Source of the DNA: Nodularia spumigena CCY9414
Lineage (GTDB): Bacteria > Cyanobacteriota > Cyanobacteriia > Cyanobacteriales > Nostocaceae
Assembly: GCF_000340565.2 (NCBI RefSeq)
Contig: NZ_CP007203.1
Coordinates: 660,297 to 724,296 of the forward strand
Reading direction: 5' to 3'
Length of the DNA stretch: 64,000 nucleotides
Shown piece after piece: positions 62,320 to 64,000 of this stretch. Every line of letters begins with the position of its first letter. The stretch's first letter is position 1. The position numbers and the translations under genes are program-made. The notes below the pieces were generated by a model. That model worked only from the letters and a program-made list of their open reading frames with translations, was not told where the DNA came from and did no database searches.

Positions 62320-63027
62320 ATGACTATTGCTAGTTCCAACGGTTCCAATCGCTCGAAATCTCCTCTAAGCCCAGATTTAGTAGAAGCCATCAGCCCCAAA
62401 CCCGACCGCAACACCCATAATGGACGACAGCCGAATTTGCACCCACCGACAGCCGAAGAAATGGAGTCAATGATGGATGGAGTCAGAGCGATAATCGTAG
62501 GAGTTGGAGAAGACCCCGAAAGAGAAGGACTGCTGAAAACACCCAAACGTGTAGCAGAAGCCATGCAGTTTCTCACCAGTGGCTACAACCAATCTCTCGA
62601 AGAACTCCTTAACGATGCCATCTTTGATGAAGGACATAACGAGATGGTATTAGTCCGGGATATTAACTTCTTTAGCCTCTGCGAACACCATATGCTGCCT
62701 TTTATGGGTAAAGCCCACGTTGCTTATATCCCCAACCAAAAAGTTGTAGGCTTAAGTAAACTTGCCCGCATTGTCGAGATGTATTCTCGCCGTTTACAAG
62801 TCCAGGAAAGATTAACCCGTCAAATCGCCGAAGCCATTCAAACCATTCTCGAACCTCAAGGTGTAGCCGTGGTAATGGAAGCTACCCATATGTGCATGGC
62901 AATGCGGGGTGTGCAAAAACCCGGTTCTTGGACTGTCACCAGCGCAATGGTTGGTGCATTTGATGAAGACCAAAAAACTCGTGAAGAATTCTTTAACCTG
63001 ATTCGTCACCAACCTTCATTTTACTAG
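62320..63027 (+). CDS. folE: GTP cyclohydrolase I
   Basis: 235 residues with a polar N-terminal extension of about 45. [20 protein letters not shown], then [20 protein letters not shown] carrying the Zn Cys and His, [20 protein letters not shown], and [20 protein letters not shown] with the second Zn Cys. It makes dihydroneopterin triphosphate for folate and pterins. 65 nt separate it from the SDR gene. Confidence 0.96.
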   Translation: MTIASSNGSNRSKSPLSPDLVEAISPKPDRNTHNGRQPNLHPPTAEEMESMMDGVRAIIVGVGEDPEREGLLKTPKRVAEAMQFLTSGYNQSLEELLNDAIFDEGHNEMVLVRDINFFSLCEHHMLPFMGKAHVAYIPNQKVVGLSKLARIVEMYSRRLQVQERLTRQIAEAIQTILEPQGVAVVMEATHMCMAMRGVQKPGSWTVTSAMVGAFDEDQKTREEFFNLIRHQPSFY

Positions 63028-63070
63028 TGAGTAGGGAGTAGGGAGTGGGGAGTAGGGAGTGGGGAATGGG
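63028..63070. repeat. Short tandem heptamers, AGTAGGG type
   Basis: GTGAGTAGGGAGTAGGGAGT and GGGGAGTAGGGAGTGGGG lie between the convergent folE and trpF ends. Confidence 0.8.
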
Positions 63071-63091
63071 GACTACAAATTACTGTAACCT

Positions 63092-63727
63092 CTAGCTTTC
63101 CCATTTTCCTAACTTCTCAAATAGCAGTGCTACTTTATTTAAATCCTTATCTCCTGGTTTAATTTCCACACCACTAGATAAATCTATCCCGTCGGGTTTG
63201 ACTTGATTTAAAGCAGTCACTACATTATCTGGCGTTAGTCCCCCAGCCAATAACCAAGGACAACTGGGTTTAAATTGCTCTAACATCTGCCAGTCTAGAG
63301 TTTGTCCAGTACCTCCCAACTGTTGCGGATGATACGCATCAAGTAGTAATGTATCTATATATTCGGTGTAATTTGAGGCTTGAGCTAGATGCTCAAGACT
63401 GCGAACTCTAAAAGCTTTAAGAATTTCTACATTTGGGAGACTTTGACGTAACAGGGAGCAAAATTCTGGTGATTCGTCTCCGTGTAACTGGATACCAGTC
63501 AATCCAGAATCGATCACTATTTGGCTAATTTCAGAAATGCTCGTATTGGCAAAAACCCCGATTTTGTCAATATTTTCCGGTAATTGCGCCACAGCCGCCC
63601 GAATTTGCTGTGAGGTAACATAGCGGGGTGAGGTGGGTACACAAATAAATCCTAATGCAGTTGCGCCCAGATTGGCGATCGCTACAGACTGTTTTGGTTG
63701 AGTAATGCCGCAAATTTTAACCCGCAT
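63092..63727 (-). CDS. trpF: Phosphoribosylanthranilate isomerase
   Basis: 211 residues of the TIM-barrel TrpF family: [20 protein letters not shown] with catalytic Cys, [52 protein letters not shown] with the catalytic Asp and GGTG loop, [13 protein letters not shown] and [16 protein letters not shown]. It catalyses the Amadori step in tryptophan synthesis. Single gene, divergent from psaK. Confidence 0.96.
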   Translation of the reverse strand: MRVKICGITQPKQSVAIANLGATALGFICVPTSPRYVTSQQIRAAVAQLPENIDKIGVFANTSISEISQIVIDSGLTGIQLHGDESPEFCSLLRQSLPNVEILKAFRVRSLEHLAQASNYTEYIDTLLLDAYHPQQLGGTGQTLDWQMLEQFKPSCPWLLAGGLTPDNVVTALNQVKPDGIDLSSGVEIKPGDKDLNKVALLFEKLGKWES

Positions 63728-63851
63728 ATAAATTTGAGATATTGGTAACTGAAAAAAAAGATCGAAAATTTCCTAATAATTTTCGGTTGTTTGCTGTGGA
63801 ACTTTATAATCTTGGAGGACTAATTAATTTTGTCATTTAGGAGATACCAGT

Positions 63852-64000
63852 TTGATTTCATCATTACTAGCCGCCGCATCTGTTCCCGTCACACCTGAAT
63901 GGACTCCCACAGTAGGGATCATTATTAGCGTCAGCAGCTTGATAGTTCTTTTGCTAACTCTCAGAATTCAGTATCCTTTAGTCGGCCCCAAGTTGCCTAT
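63852..64000 (+). CDS. psaK: Photosystem I subunit PsaK, 5' part
   Basis: A TTG start at 63,852 with AGGAG at about 63,840 begins ISSLLAAASVPVTPEWTPTV then GIIISVSSLIVLLLTLRIQY and PLVGPKLP before the window ends. The AAAxVP-x-EW-x-P-x-VGII pattern and first membrane helix match PsaK, a peripheral two-helix antenna-side subunit of photosystem I. The stop and second helix are outside the window. No ATG lies in frame nearby, so the rare TTG start is the only reasonable choice. Confidence 0.88.
   Translation, partial: MISSLLAAASVPVTPEWTPTVGIIISVSSLIVLLLTLRIQYPLVGPKLP

Overview
The window reads as chromosome of a filamentous, probably heterocystous cyanobacterium (order Nostocales). Direct signs are psaK, psb32, crtO, the tocopherol genes, the ado-aar alkane pair, frequent GCGATCGC octamers, and many heptameric tandem repeats and palindromic dispersed repeats of the kind known from Anabaena, Nostoc and Nodularia. 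Base composition is AT-rich. Genus cannot be fixed from the sequence alone. I see no rRNA, tRNA or CRISPR array.

Layout. 0-2.2 kb is a toxin-antitoxin island: a vapC cut by the window edge with its antitoxin, hicBA, an orphan parD-like antitoxin, and higBA with a readable promoter/operator. 2.3-3.5 kb has two exported proteins of unknown function. 3.6-8.8 kb holds a phosphoketolase-like enzyme, a collapsed DUF2993 pseudogene and crtO. 8.9-17.8 kb is a decayed defence island: a truncated transposase, the C-terminal part of an SNF2-type helicase, an Eco57I-like adenine methylase in pieces, a REP-associated transposase (RAYT) set among five 33-bp palindromes, a VapBC-like pair, and a DEAD/DUF1998-type helicase that lost its Walker A region and its C terminus. 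The gene set resembles DISARM and related multigene anti-phage loci, but it is broken throughout.

18.0-23.6 kb looks like one transcription unit: an AsnB-type amidotransferase, an SAM methyltransferase, and an osmoprotectant-type ABC importer. Its permease is fused to a substrate-binding domain whose two halves are in swapped order (circular permutation). 24.2-26.2 kb has a cysteine-rich small protein, nagB and a HAD phosphatase. 26.4-37.7 kb is three large RTX (calcium-binding repeat) proteins on the minus strand, two carrying extracellular phosphatase or nucleotidase domains and nearly identical C-terminal modules. 37.7-39.1 kb has no gene.

39-45 kb carries an alpha/beta hydrolase, gatA, a candidate small RNA with terminator, an NAD(P)-binding protein, a thioredoxin-like gene with a MerR-type operator followed by a merR gene, and an orphan double-glycine peptide. 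45.6-48.1 kb is a type II restriction-modification system. 48.7-64 kb is mostly housekeeping: psb32, a Ktr/Trk potassium uptake pair, gamma-tocopherol methyltransferase and homogentisate phytyltransferase, a sugar-ABC permease, ado-aar-accA-SDR-folE, trpF, and the start of psaK.

The most interesting points are the permuted binding domain in the putative osmolyte operon, the RAYT with its palindromes (some read through in frame inside the methylase gene), two small MITE-like families, the HigBA operator, and the RTX phosphatase cluster with a shared C-terminal module.
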